Source: Mauremys mutica
Taxonomy: Eukaryota; Chordata; Testudines; Geoemydidae
Direction: 5' to 3'
Assembly (NCBI RefSeq): GCF_020497125.1
Contig: NC_059072.1
Coordinates: 274,766,045-274,830,044, forward strand
Length of the DNA: 64,000 nt
Shown here: positions 23,500 to 36,771 of the stretch, piece after piece
Position numbering within the stretch: the first letter of the stretch is position 1
Layout: the number at the start of each line of letters is the position of its first letter
The notes under the pieces: generated by a model
What the model was told of the DNA's origin: nothing
Database searches by the model: none
Seen by the model: only the letters and a program-made list of their open reading frames with translations
Made by a program: the position numbers and the translations under genes

Positions 23500-26400
23500 G
23501 CGATTCAACGATTGGTAATTTGAAGAGACAAACTACACACCGTTTTGCTGATTGCTTTTCCCTTTATTGCCAATTGGGAGAATTGTAGCTCACGTGCAAT
23601 CTCGTTTTAAATAAATAACAAGAAGCTCCTTCACTTTGCTTTCAAGCTATCATGGTGGATCATGTTTAAGTTTAGCTCTAGGTATTTATTTTGCAGGGCA
23701 ATTGGAGTTTTGAATGATCTCAAAACAAACGAAAGTATATTTGCATATACATTTATATTATACATATGCACAACCAGTGTATAGTACATGAAACGTATAT
23801 AATGTACAGTTATACTCATAATATAAATTGGACACCCCCGTGAGATTGAATTCTCTCTTTCAATGAAAAACTAAATTCAGATGAAATGCCAGCTTTAAGT
23901 GAAAAAACTAAATGCTACCTTAACTGAGAAGTCAAGACTAATGATCAATAAATTTATCATGCACCTTTGACTGTCCTACTTGCTCTTTGCCCACTGCTGC
24001 TATATCATCCCTTGGAATTTATTGTAACATTCTCACCCCTTGAAAAGTTTCAAAGAAACACCTTTTAAACATCAACCTAGCACAGATGTATCCTCTTCTT
24101 TCCAGATGTGGAATGTTTACCAGCAAATTATATTGCCTAAGCCCAGAATTAACAAGATCTGGTCCTGGACTCTAGTTAGCTTTCGCTACGTAAACCAGTT
24201 TGTTCCATTAGATATTGAGATCTAACATTTCCTGTGACCTTGTAGGTCTAGAAACAGAAGAAATATAGTTTTGGAAAGAATCTCAGCTTCTCAGTGGGAC
24301 CAAGTACTTGTTTTTAGTGCCAAATGGGATCAAAGATTACAATCATGACATTTCTAGATATAAACAATATAGACAGGTGTTTATAACTCCATATGTACCC
24401 TGTACAATGAGACATATGATCTAATCCAAAGCCTACTAAAGTCAACGGATGCCTTTGAATTACTTTGTTTGGCTTTTGATCAGATGGTTTCCTAGATAGA
24501 GGGATAAAAAAAATAAATCCTCTAAAATATTCCTAACATTGCATGTAGTATTTAGAGGGTACATAATTGCATGGTGAGATATACATATTTTATAGACATT
24601 AATTTGGAATGGCCTACGTAACTTTCTTATGACTTCACCATTTCTGAGGAATGTTGTGATCCCAAATTCATGCTGCTACATTTTTATACTGCTCCATATT
24701 ATCATGCATTGTATGTGTATCTCTCTCATAAACACACATACTTTTTTTTCTGTATGAGAGGAAAATGTTTTGAATAACCTCAAAAACTAGACATTACAGA
24801 GGTTAAATCTGTCAACCAAATCATTTCAAAGAAGTCAAAATTCCATAAAACCAAAAATAATGTTCAAATGAAATGAGTACAGTAAAAGTACTACAGTTTT
24901 ACTATTCTGGTTCTGTGCTATTGAGAGTATTTGAAGCAACTACAATAAATGGAAACCCTTCCTCACAGTTTTTACTGAAACCTTACTTTTCAATATGTTA
25001 GATTGCTGGATTATTTTAGCAGAACAAATGTGTTTGAAATTGTTGTTAATGTAGAGTGATAGCATCTGAGTGTTCTATTCATTATTACATCATTTTGATT
25101 AACATTCCATTTTGAATTAAGCACTTTTATTTGAATTCAGTAAGATTTTTTGTAGTATTTATCATAATTTGCATGAACAGCAATATAAGTCTCAGCTTTG
25201 AGGTCCTTAGCCAGGTGAAACTCTCACCAACTTAATGAGGACAATGCTGTCTGTGATGATTCATTATCTTGATACATTGTGTGTGAATTTTTAAAATGAA
25301 GCTGGGAATACAATTTGCTAGAGTGAGAACACCAAAAGTCTGGCTAACTTTATAAGCAGAAAAGGAAAATCAGTTTCAGAATTGTGTTAAATTTTGTTTA
25401 TTTTAGAGCTGTTTTCCCCTTTATTTTAAAAATTTGGGTAAATCTAGATTTCATAAAAGTAAATGACAAATATCCCTGCTTACAGGACCTATAATAAGCC
25501 CAATTCTATTCCCACTGGCATTAATTGAACAATTTCTATTGATTTCAAAAGGAGCAGGCTTGGGTGCAGTGCAAGGCAAATACTATTATAAACTTCCCTA
25601 AAAAGCTCTGCCATTATGTCTCAGTCCTGACCTTTCATCTCTTCCATCTCCTGTTCTATTGGTCATTATCCTACACTTTCAGAAAATGTCAAGCATGTAG
25701 GTCAAAGTTTTCAAAGTTGTGTGCCTAACATACCTAAATCTATCTATAGGCACTGCCATAAAAGTGGCCTCATTTTCTGTGGCACAGTGTCCACAGCTCC
25801 CACTGACTTCAGTACCTTCGTTGGTACTTTTCATCACTGTACATAAAGCAAACCACTTTTATTTAGAATGTAGGCGCTTTGCTTCAGGTGCCAACATTTG
25901 GGGGGAAATGGCCTTAATTTATAGAATAATGTGATCACTTGTACTGTTTTGGAAACATTAGTCAAGCTAACATGTCTGTATACATAGTAAATTCTTTACA
26001 AAATAAATGTAATAATAATTTGAATCATTATAAACATATACTTACAAATTAAGGAAATAATGTGGTAACTTAAAACAATTAAATGCAAACATTTACCTAA
26101 ATACCGTAGACAATAATGATTCTCAATGAATAGTTCTGTCTTTTAGATAAATGAAATATGTAAATTATCTTTATATAGTAAACATATTAAAATCAAAATA
26201 TGATTTAACAGTTTGGTTTGTAATAGCCCACATAACTGCATTATGTTGTAACAGAAAAAGAATAATGTTTGGCTTAAATTTGTTGGGAGGATCATGGTGT
26301 TAAAAAACCTACAACAAACCAAATGTCTTAGAATGAAAGCAAATTGTGGGTTTCACATACACCATGAGACATTCTGGATGTCATTCTATTGGTGTATCCT

Positions 26401-29400
26401 CCACTTCTCCTGAATGGGAACTTATCATCAGTGACTGCCACTAGGTGTCCCAATATGCACCTATGCAAGGAACCGCTTAACAATTAAAAGAAAAAAGCTA
26501 AGGAGGCGGGGACATAATATTACAACAATAAGCAAAACCCTGGCTTACAATCTTTACAGTTCTATTTGACGCTGACTCTAGAACAATATTAAAAAAGAAG
26601 ACATATTCATAAATTCAGTGATCATTACAGTCACTGGATTTCATAACAGATTTTTCCAGTTAGGTACTAGTGAAGTCCTTCCTCTATTACATACCATAAC
26701 TATATATTTCAAAAGCAGGAGAAAATGAAAACTGCTAGAAAAGTTATGTCTGAATAAAGTTTTTTTTCATAATGTCATATAATGAATTATCATATATCTT
26801 GTACAGGTTGGCATAAAAACATTGTTTCCTAGACATTTAAATCTTTTAACTCAATGTTTACATGTAACAAATACAAATGAATTTGTGTGTGTTATGGGTA
26901 TCTATCTCCATTATGTCAGGAAAAATAGGATATTGCAAGAATTTTCATACACAAGACATTGTGCAGACTTCAGTGAAATATACAGTCTTTTGACACTTAC
27001 ATGCTTGTACTAACAGCCAGGTAGGATTGGAAATATTTTGGTTATACTCTAATTCTACTCATACTCAAGATGTTACATAGTGCTATATAAATAATGTGCT
27101 CTCAGAGCAGCTAGTGTAGAGGCAAACACAGCAGTCATTATATCCTTAGTAGTGACTTATATGCAATGGGATATGACATTTCCTTTTTTGAGAGATGATA
27201 TAATGACAAGACCATTAGGGTTTCTTCTACTCTGTTGTAATAAGTGGTCAAGGAATTTCCTGTTTGGACTGCCCCCTCAGAGTTAAGTTTTTACTTCAGA
27301 AAATTAGTTTGTAGCCCTTATGACTGCAAAGAATACTTTCCAAATATGAACCAATGCAGAACTGTCTTCCTGAGTCTGCAGCCAACCAACCTGAAATAAT
27401 AATACATGTCTGTGATTTGGGCTCTAATAACAATTTAAACAGCTGATAATTTACATGTCAACACTATTAAATATTTCAGTGCTGATCACTTTATGAGACA
27501 CAATCAGATATATGGGGATTATGTGCAAAGTTTTATATTTTGGTCCCCAGACTGACCCCTAGCTTTATTGCATCACAGTATCTGTACTGGGTTTGAATCC
27601 AACTCCCAGAGAAAATTTGAACCCATGAATTTACAACCAAGAGATTACTCAGTAAGACTCACTAAGAGTTCAGACAGTTGAGGCGGAGATTCTGATACCC
27701 TTATGCATGTTGAATTTTGCTCACTCCACAGGCACTTTTGTTGACATAAACATGATCATTTGCAAAGTAAACTGCTATTCAGATTAAGCAAGCATGTCAG
27801 AATTTGGCCCTGAGAAAGGAACCATTATTATTCAAATTTTAGCTGGGAAACTGGAACATAATGAAATTAAATGAGCTGGACAATGTCACACAAGAAGTTT
27901 TTAATCAAGCGAAGAACTTAATCCACTTCTCAAGAGTCTCATTCCAGTAGTGTAACCACGAAACCAAACCAACTCTCAGCATTTCTTCAAAAAAAGTATG
28001 ATGTTCCTTTCTGACTTTTTCATCTCAGCATTTTTCCCCAATGTAAATATCTCAATGAAGCTGTCAGCAATGTGGAAACTTCATAAATATTATATCTACA
28101 CCTAAATGATGGACTCTGTCCTGCCTAAAATTGCCACTGGAGTTACAGAGCCTATATAAGCTCCATTAGCCTCAAGCTCTGTAAACACAGCAACCACACT
28201 CTATTACAAAATGATTCTTCTTGATAAAATGCAGCTATGCAGTGCTAAGTTACATTAACTCCCCATTCCTCAGAACTTGCACAACTGCCTGATGCAGAGT
28301 GGAATATTTTTTCTTTCCCCTTAAACACTAAGGTGACTATTCCTGTAAACAAAGAAGCACAGTGCGCATCCAGCAGAAAAGGATTTCTTGGGCTTGCATT
28401 CTCTATAAGGCCACATGCATTTTACTTAGATAGAGCTTAGATAGATACAACAACTGATGTGGATGTGTATATAGTCATATACCATTGACAGCTCATGATT
28501 TATGGGAAGATTGGCACTGGCTGCAGTGGCATAGAATCAGGCCCATGAAATCATTCTTTAAAAATCTGGTATCCTGTGACCAACTGGCCTGGTCCAAATG
28601 TTGCATATATTTTATAATGGGAAAACATTTTTTTAATTTTTTTTCAATTGAACAGAACACAAATAACCTTAGCAAAGGCACTTATAGAAGCACATCATGT
28701 TCGGTAAGCAGAGTTTTCTGTTGAGTCTCTCTTTATAATTTACATTTTTATATGAAAAAGATAAATGCAATTTTCTCACAGTTTTCAGGAATAGTCTTTA
28801 TGAACTCTGCCTTTTTTTAAAATGCAGTTGACGAATGCCTCCATACGGCTGACCTTCACATCAGCCATGATTAGCCATGACAGACTTCATTGTTACAGGA
28901 AAAGGCACAGCAACAAAAAACATACAAGTACTCTGTAACAGTCTGGCCAATGAAATGTACAAATATGACTTGATATTCAGAATAATCACAACTGCCACAT
29001 GATTTATTGATTATGACTGGCTGTCGGCTACTCTATAATATAATTTGCTGTACACTAATACCCAAATTGAGCTAGCTTATATAATTTATTTTCTATTTCT
29101 ATTTTGGTCACAAATAGCCTTTATCAGTGTTACATGTCGCTTAGAAACTTTCTTTATATTCCTAGCTACAGGAATCTGATGCCACACTTCTAAATAACTT
29201 CTGATCTTACTAGAGACCAAAGAAGCAGAACTTCTAGCTATTCACCATTCGAGGATCCCCTCAGTTGTGCTCACCAATATTCTTTTAGTTCTATGTATCA
29301 CCTGATAAAACATAACATGTATTACTACATATAGTATAAAAACACAATCCTTACTATGTGTAATATTATTCATTATATTTTTTAAAAAAAAACCTTTAAT

Positions 29401-29690
29401 AACCCATTTGTGAATCCTTCCATTAACTGAATCATTAACCAACAATCACTTGTGTGTTGTATGTATTATAAATGGGACATTCTGTCTCCCTCCATTTATT
29501 TTGTTCTATCTGTCTGATTTTTATTAACTTGCAACCAGAGTTGTGTTACAATATTTCTGTTTTTACATACAATCTAAATATTTCCAGATTTGAGAATTCA
29601 TTGTATTAATCCTTTATTTTTAAAATTATGTTATCTTGAGATTTATCCTAGGGCCCTCAAATAACTCTCTTCTCACATTGTTTCAGATCC
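23500..29690. other. AT-rich gene desert upstream of SLITRK5
   Basis: No coding sequence, RNA gene or well-bounded transposon was recognised. A MIR-like stretch may occur at about 27820-27900 (AACTGGAACATAATGAAAT ... GGACAATGTCACAC). Conserved enhancers are typical of such deserts, but conservation cannot be judged from one sequence. Confidence 0.55.
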
Positions 29691-29699
29691 TGATACCAC

Positions 29700-29992
29700 A
29701 TTGACTAGTGACTCGATGAGACTGTTCATGGTGAGATTGGTTAAGTCGATGTAACTTACATCACTCAGGGGTTTGAAAAAGACACCCCCTATGCAATGTA
29801 AGTTACACAAACTTAAGTGCTTTCCACACCATGGTATGTTGGCGGGAGACCCACTCCCACTGACATAGCTTCCACCTCTCACAGAGGTGGAGTAATTATG
29901 CCGATAGGAGAGCACACTCCCATTGGCATAGTGGGTCTTCACCAGATGTGCTACAGCAGTTCAGTAATATAGCATGGTAGTGTAGACTTGCT
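29700..29992 (-). mobile_element. MITE with a CAAGTCTACACTA end
   Basis: The minus strand begins GAGCAAGTCTACACTACC beside a TAA-type site. It contains GGTGGAAGCTATGTCAGTGG-like and GTAACTTACATCACTCAGGG (plus strand) phrases that I recognise from a common turtle Harbinger MITE. The other end is degraded. Confidence 0.5.
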
Positions 29993-30236
29993 CTTAAGTG
30001 TAACACGATTTAGCTGTTTCTTCACCCTTTTTTCATGGTGTTGTTTCCAGTGAAAACTCGTATTTTCACTCCCTCAAAGAATCATTCACAATGGTGAAAT
30101 TCAAGCCAGTGTGTAAGGTCTGCATACCACTTGGAATTGAATGGGGCTTAAGTGATGCAAAAGGCAGTCTGTGGACCCTCCACGGGGGGGTGAATTTCCC
30201 CCTTTTGAGTTCTCTCTTGCAAAATTGCTTATCTAA

Positions 30237-30492
30237 GGGTACGTCTACACTACCCGCCGGATCCATGGGTAGCGATTGATCTATCAGGGATCAATTTATT
30301 GCGTGTAGTGTAGGCGTGATAAATCGATCCCCAGTCACTCTCCCGTCGACTGCTGAACTCCAGCTCGGTGAGAGACGGAAGCAAAGTCGACGGGGGGATG
30401 CGAAGTAAGTAATTTTAATTTGATCTAAGATACGTACCAGAAGTTGCATATCTTGGATTGACACTCCCCGCCCCCCCAGTGTAGACCAGGCC
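30237..30492. mobile_element. 256-bp PIF/Harbinger MITE with TAA TSD
   Basis: The ends GGGTACGTCTACACTA and TAGTGTAGACCAGGCC are flanked by identical TAA triplets (30234-30236 and 30493-30495), the 3-bp target of PIF/Harbinger. The termini match the 5.2-kb element at 58098-63333, which makes this a plausible non-autonomous partner of that family. Confidence 0.85.
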
Positions 30493-31540
30493 TAAGAGGC
30501 CTTATGCCTCAAGTGACATCAATGGAAAGTCATATTAAGCAGGAGCAGATTTTCAAACACTTTCAAGACAGGGAAAACATTTTTTCTATTTTTTTCTGAC
30601 ATTCTTTTTTTGTGGTTGTGTAGGCATAAAGTTCATGTCACTGAAATATATTCACAAGAAAGAATTTATGTAGTTATTACACACCTCCACTTCATTTCAG
30701 CATTTACTCCCTTACAAAAGTAATTTACTGTCTTGTATACTCCTCTACTATGGATAGCATATCTTGAATATTTCTCACTGAGGATTCTGTTCAATTAAAT
30801 CTATTTCTTGGTATACACAGTGTGGATGCTTCAGAAAATGGTTGTGCATGCACCAGACAAGAGCAGCAAGTATTCAACAAGCCCTGGGAAACTGGATTTT
30901 TGTTTGTTATTGTTTACTATCATTTTATGATAGATAAATTTCATTAAAAGATAGGAAGGCTAAGAATAAGTTACATAAATATCGAGTCAATGCAGTTATT
31001 TCAGAGATACAGCATAAATCCTGCTTCTAGCTAGTAGACTGAGAATATAATCCTTTTCATCCATTTCACATGCAAACTTCCATTGACTTCCATTCAGAAA
31101 TACTTATTTCAGTTATGATAATCAGTTATTATCATGATAATTTTGCAGATGTCTTTCCATTTCTTGGGCCTGTCCCTATATTCCTGGCATGCCTTTGAAG
31201 CTAATCATTGTTTGTAGTGCTCAAACAAACAAATAACAGAACTACTTTTCCAAAAATGTTAGGTAGTTCTTATTAGTTAATAGAATAATAGTTGAATAAG
31301 ACTATAGTGCCTACCACAATGCAGCACCAATCTTGGTATATTATAATAACAATAAAAAAATCTTGTGATTTTACAGACAACTGAGACTTAATTCTTGTAG
31401 CTACCATTATCATTAAAATCATTTCATTTTTCTATAAATAAACAGCTCATAGTTACCTTTATGCAGTCTGATCCTGCTCTCTGAAATCATGACAAAATCT
31501 CTATTCACTTCAATAGGAGCAGAATGTGCTGGTAGTATAT

Positions 31541-31570
31541 TCTCTCCCTCTCTCTCTCTCTCTCTCTCTC
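31541..31570 (+). repeat. (TC)n microsatellite
   Basis: About 30 bases of TC dinucleotides with one interruption. Confidence 0.95.
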
Positions 31571-31715
31571 CTTCCACCCACACATATATAAGTCATTCAT
31601 TTTTATGTGGAGAAGAAACCATCATAATGGGCCAGATTCTGATCTCAGTTACAGCCAGGTAAATCTGAATTAATTACATTGATTTAAAGCTTTTACTTGG
31701 ATTTTCATGGAAGCA

Positions 31716-32662
31716 ATAACATAACATAAGAACATAAGAACGTCCGTACCGGGTCAGACCAAAGGTCCATCTAGCCCAGTATCTGTCTACCGACAGTGGC
31801 CAATGCCAGGTGCCCCAGAGGGAGTGAACCTAACAGGCAATGATCAAGTGATCTCTCTCCTGCCATCCATCTCCATCCTCTGACAAACAGAGGCTAGGGA
31901 CACCATTCATATCATATCCCCCCTTAGTCTTCTCTTTTCCAAGCTGAAGAGTCCTAGCCTCTTTAATCTTTCCTCATATGGGACCCTCTCTAACCCCCTA
32001 TTCATGTTAGTTGCCCTTTTATGAACCTTTTCTAGTGCTAGAATATCTTTTTTGAGGTGAGGAGACCACATCTGTACACAGTATTCAAGATGTGGGCGTA
32101 CCATGGATTTATATAAGGGCAATAATATATTCTCAGTCTTATTCTCTATCCCCTTTTTAATTATTCCTAACATCCTGTTTGCTTTTTGACAGCCTCTGCA
32201 CACTGTGTGGACATCTTCAGAGAACTATCCACAATGACTCCAAGATCTTTTTCCTGACTCGTTGTAGCTAAATTAGCCCCCATCATGTTGTATGTATAGT
32301 TGGGGTTATTTTTTCCAATGTGCATTACTTTACATTTATCCACATTAAATTTCATTTGCCATTTTGTTGCCCAATCACTTAGTTTTGTGAGATCTTTTTG
32401 AAGTTCTTCACAATCTGCTTTGGTCTTAACTATCTTGAGTAGTTTAGTATCATCTGCAAACTTTGCCACCTCACTGTTTACCCCTTTCTCCAGATCATTT
32501 ATGAATAAATTGAATAGGATTGGTCCTAGGACTGACCCTTGGGGAACACCACTAGTTACCTCTCTCCATTCTGAGAATTTACCATTAATTCCTACCCTTT
32601 GTTCCCTGTCCTTTAACCAGTTCTCAATCCATGAAAGGACCTTCCCTTTTATCCCATGACAA
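31716..32662 (-). pseudogene. CR1 LINE copy A: reverse transcriptase remnant and 3' tail
   Basis: The minus strand encodes CR1 reverse transcriptase: GVPQGSVLGPILFNLFINDL (palm motif), FADDTKLL (catalytic FADD box), and downstream WATKWQMKFNVDKCKVMHIG. After a frame change it reads NRMLGIIKKGIENKTE and PHLEYCVQMWSPHLKKD. After RRLRGDMI (about 31907) the region normally encoding the last 60-70 residues is deleted, and the sequence jumps to the CR1 3' UTR (plus-strand phrases GTCAGACCAAAGGTCC, ATCTAGCCCAGTATC). The 5' truncation lies near 32662. It is dead: frameshifted, internally deleted and truncated. Confidence 0.92.
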
Positions 32663-33599
32663 CTACAATCAGAATGTGGTGGAGTATAAGTCATTACAAG
32701 TTCCCAACTGGTCATTGATTTTGGAACATATTCTGTTTCAAAGCCAGTTCACTGAGTCTAAGATTCCAAAGCATAATCAGGGGCCCTTTAATTCAGTGGC
32801 ACTTCTGGACTCTGTTCTTCAACATGAAATAACATGAAATTCATCAATTCTGTGTTTGAATTTTGGGAGGAGGTTTGTCCATTACTTTGGTTACGTGAAA
32901 CCAGCATAATTACCCACAAAATATAAAGAAATAACAATTTTACTGAAGAAAAAAACAACAACAAAGTAGAATATTAGTCATAAATTACAAAATTAAAAAC
33001 AAGTGGGATTCATTGTTAAATGCAAGTGATTTATGCTGAATAGCCAAATACTTTTGTCAGGCACATTTCTACACAGGAACACCAACTTTTGGATATTCTC
33101 ATCTGCATCATGACACAGCCTCATAGTAAGGTGAAATATAGTGCTGAACCACCTCTCAGGGAGCACCAGGAGGCATGCTTCTATAGCATAGCTCTCAGAT
33201 GCATAGACTCTGCATGTCCACTGCCACTTTATTACCCCCCTGTGCAGTGCATGGCAGGGAAAACTTCTTTGTTTGCTTTGAGATGCCATGAAACCCATGG
33301 GGAGGAGTGAGGGAGCAATTCCTGCTGTCCACAGAGAATAGGAGCTGCAATTCTGCTTTGTCCATATGTGGGCTGTGCAATGATAGGGAAAACTGCTTGC
33401 ACTCTTCCATACCACACTACACCCATGAAACAATAAGGCAGAATCTGGTTCTCAATGACTAAAACAAGTATGTTCAGCTTCAGTTGAGTTTTTCACACTG
33501 CACGTACTACATGAAAACATGTACTGTTAATCTGGGTACTTTGACACTTTCATATTTCGAGAATAAATCCAGGCTACTTGATTTATGAATATTTTTAAA

Positions 33600-34130
33600 T
33601 ACAATGGAGAGTTAGAGGGCTCTGGTGCAACCACACCTAGAATATTGCAGTCAGTTCTAGACTACGAGCTGTAAGGAATTGAGAAAAGAGAACAAAACTG
33701 ATCAAGTCTAGAGGAAGTCATTAATATGGAAAAATTAAGAATACTAAATATGAACAGCTTGGCTAAGTGATGACTAAGTGACAGGAACATAACTGTCTCC
33801 AATACTTTAAGTGTCATAACAACAAGAGGAGGGGGGGGATAACATGTTACAATAAATCCCTTAGAAGTTACTAGGTTATAAAAAAGGGAAATAGGGTAAA
33901 TTCAAAAAAGGAAAAAGTTAGGATGAGAAACATAGTTTGTAAAATTGTACCCTTTCCCCCACAAAAAAAGGAAGTGGCATTAACCCAATCAGTTGAGGCT
34001 TTTTAACCAAGGCTTGGCAAAACACTACAAGAGATATTGTAGGGAACAACTCTTTGTAGGCTGGGAAATTTCCTGGATAATAACAATCAGTGTTTTCTGT
34101 TTCTAACTTCCTTGATTCTATGATACAGTT
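33600..34130 (+). repeat. Degenerate CR1 3' region
   Basis: GTGCAACCACACCTAGAATATTGCAG corresponds to the CR1 protein segment around TPRILQS; further on come GAACAACTCTTTGTAGGCTGG and a terminal CTTGATTCTATGATAC, a CR1-style end. Strongly decayed, with stops in all frames and approximate limits. Confidence 0.5.
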
Positions 34131-34781
34131 GGATGTGATTTGTCTGACAATGTGCCTGGGTTCCTGAAACCTCAGCTAAACCTCAAATTAACTCAGTTGG
34201 CACATCATTTCACTGTGGCTCTGACCCTGCATTTCTTGGACACTCAAAACACCCACTGAAATTACAGAGTTTTGGGTGTACAAGGATTGCAGAGTCAGAC
34301 CTAAAAGCCATATGTGGAAAAAAAGAAAGATAATGCTCTGGAAGAATTCAGAAATCTGCCCACTTTCAGATATGCCTACCTTGTCTGTCTCCTAACATAA
34401 ACTCGGAGCACTTTGCAGCCACACTAGATAATGGGTTTTGGAGCTTTTCCAGAATCTCAGCTTTGAGTCAAAGAGAGAGGACTACATTCACAAAGAACCA
34501 TTCACAACTGTCAGAAGTTAGCTGTCTGTGGAACTCAAAAGTACAGCTGCAGGGTTGTTGTTTTTTTCCAGAAGAGTGATAATTTCTGTGGAAAGCAGAA
34601 CCTGTTCCCTTGTGCTGGGATTTCTGCAGATTTGTCAGAAAAGATTCCCAGCTCCCCGGTCCTTGAGCTCTTTTTTATTCTCTAGACCTAGCATGCTACA
34701 TATCAGGCCTTAGAGATCATAACTTTATTATGGTTAGATTATTTGTAGAATTTTCCAAAATCATTAAATCATTAATTACAG

Positions 34782-34782
<1 letters not shown>

Positions 34783-34848
<66 letters not shown>
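34783..34848 (+). repeat. (CTTT)n microsatellite
   Basis: About 16 tandem CTTT units without interruption. Confidence 0.97.
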
Positions 34849-35914
34849 CATGTACAGCTGGGCTTATGATGCTAATGCACAAGAATCATGGGATAAATTC
34901 GGGGGAATGGTGTGAGGGCCCCTTCCTCAACTCTGCTAAGATCAGAGGGATAATTCCCTTCTCTCCTTGCTTGGGTAGAGTGCATTCCCTCACACATTTC
35001 CCTTCTTTATTGGCTGATGCACTGAAAGCTCTCCATTCTGTTTAGAGAAAATATTTTTTTCTGTAAAATACATGGAAGAAACAAAATAAATCTTTGTGTA
35101 GTGTAAAGGTTTTACTTTCATTCACTAGGGATGACTCTCAAAACTCCCTTGTAAGTTCGCTACTCAGAAACAATGCAGTCACCCAAACTCAGGTCATTCA
35201 ACCTTTATGTCACAACACATCATCATGTATTCTCTCTCTCTGACGATATCATTATCATTTTGTAAAATTAGAATCTAATTTAAAAGATAAGCTCATTTGA
35301 ACAGGCCCTGTTTTCTTATTTCTTCTGTGAAATGGCTAGCCCATTTTGGGTGCTCTAAAACTGACCTACATCATCATCATCAATCATCATCATCATCATT
35401 TCTTAAAGTATAGCCTGCAATGTCATTTTCAAGGAAATGTCAAGTTTTAAATGAGAGAAACAATCTGTTTTTGAGCCAGAGGGACCCAATTAAACATTTG
35501 ACACTAGTCAAGACTTCAAATCAGGGTAATTTTTTATGACCTGTGCTTTAAGTTTAAAACAATTGGAACAATTTTCATTCAACTTTGCAGGGGGAAAAAA
35601 TCCTCTCCTTTGCCCTCAGAGTAAATCAGGCAATTTTCAGGCCAAAAACAGTTTTCTTAGTGAAAGTTGTAAGCACTAAAAACGGGAATTATAATGGAAC
35701 CTGGTTGCAAGGTTAGTCATGGAACTTTGACCATTGCTCCATAATATGTATCTTCTTTTCCTCTTTTCAGGGAAAATAGCTGAAAAAATGTACCAGTGAA
35801 CATATGTTTTAATAAAACAAATTCTGCAGAGCTGTACAAGGAGTCACTGTTAAGAAGAATGGAGAATAGAGAAAAGAAGGGACTAGAAGAATAGTAGCTT
35901 TCTATTTTCTGAGG

Positions 35915-36190
35915 AAGGATGGTCATATGGCTAAAGCACTGGCCTGGTCTCAGGAAGTTTGCTTTCAATTCTCATTTAATTTCTGTACTGTTGTTCCCCC
36001 ATCTATAAAATTGAGATAAAAACTCTTCCTATCTCCCAGCATTTGTTCCTCTTGACTATTTATATTGCAAACTCTTAAGGCAAGGACTAACTTTTACCAT
36101 GTGCTTGTACGGTGTTTTGCACAATTGGCTCTGATCTTGGTTGGGGCACTAAGACAATACTATAATAGAAATAAAAACTGATATAAACAT
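35915..36190 (+). repeat. Near full-length MIR/CORE-SINE
   Basis: The tRNA-derived head reads ATGGTCATATGGCTAAAGC ... TTTGCTTTCAATTCTC (B-box position), followed by the core CCCATCTATAAAATTGAG and the tail GTGCTTGTACGGTG ... TTGGTTGGGGCACTA ... TAATAGAAATAAA. The order matches the amniote MIR-type consensus. Moderately diverged. Confidence 0.65.
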
Positions 36191-36352
36191 TTGTGGCTGG
36201 TACTGGTAAATTCCCTTTCTCACCAAATTCATGCTCAGTCTAATTTTCACTCTTCTGTCCTGCAAACAATTCATCTTCTTTCTCAGAAGAGGAATATGCC
36301 CTACAATAAAATGTATAAACACAATTACATTTAAAAGGTTACCATCAAAGTT

Positions 36353-36735
36353 TTGAGTGTACTTTCCTGCTTTTGTCTATTTTTCCATTTTCTTCATTCC
36401 CTTCTCTTTCTTTCCTTCCATCTCCCACTTCTGTCTTCTTTCTTTATCTTCATATCATCTCTCACTTCTTTATATTATTCTCTTCCGCCTTTCTACTCAC
36501 TTTTCTACTGCTTCCTTTTCTCCCCTTTCCCACTCTTCTTCTTTATTCCATGGAATCTCCATACATTCCCCTGTTTAATGTCTCTCCTTCCAATACCACT
36601 GTCACTTATATCTTCCCTGCTCCACACCTTGTGTCTGCACCCTCTTGCTACACAGTATCCCTATATCTCTTTCATCTGTCTGCCTCTCCCCATGTGTCTT
36701 TCCCCTTTCATGCAGCACCCTGGACTCTTGGCCTA
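36353..36735 (+). other. Pyrimidine-rich low-complexity tract
   Basis: Mostly C/T on the plus strand, producing overlapping Ser/Phe/Leu-rich open frames of 73-150 codons in different frames. Composition alone explains them and no domain is visible. Confidence 0.6.
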
Positions 36736-36771
36736 ACTGGATTAAGGATTAATCATATCTACAAGGATCAG

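Noticed and set aside
33089..33433. Overlapping ORFs on both strands, one of 146 codons
   Set aside because: No domain, no splice context and opposing frames of similar length; best explained by chance.
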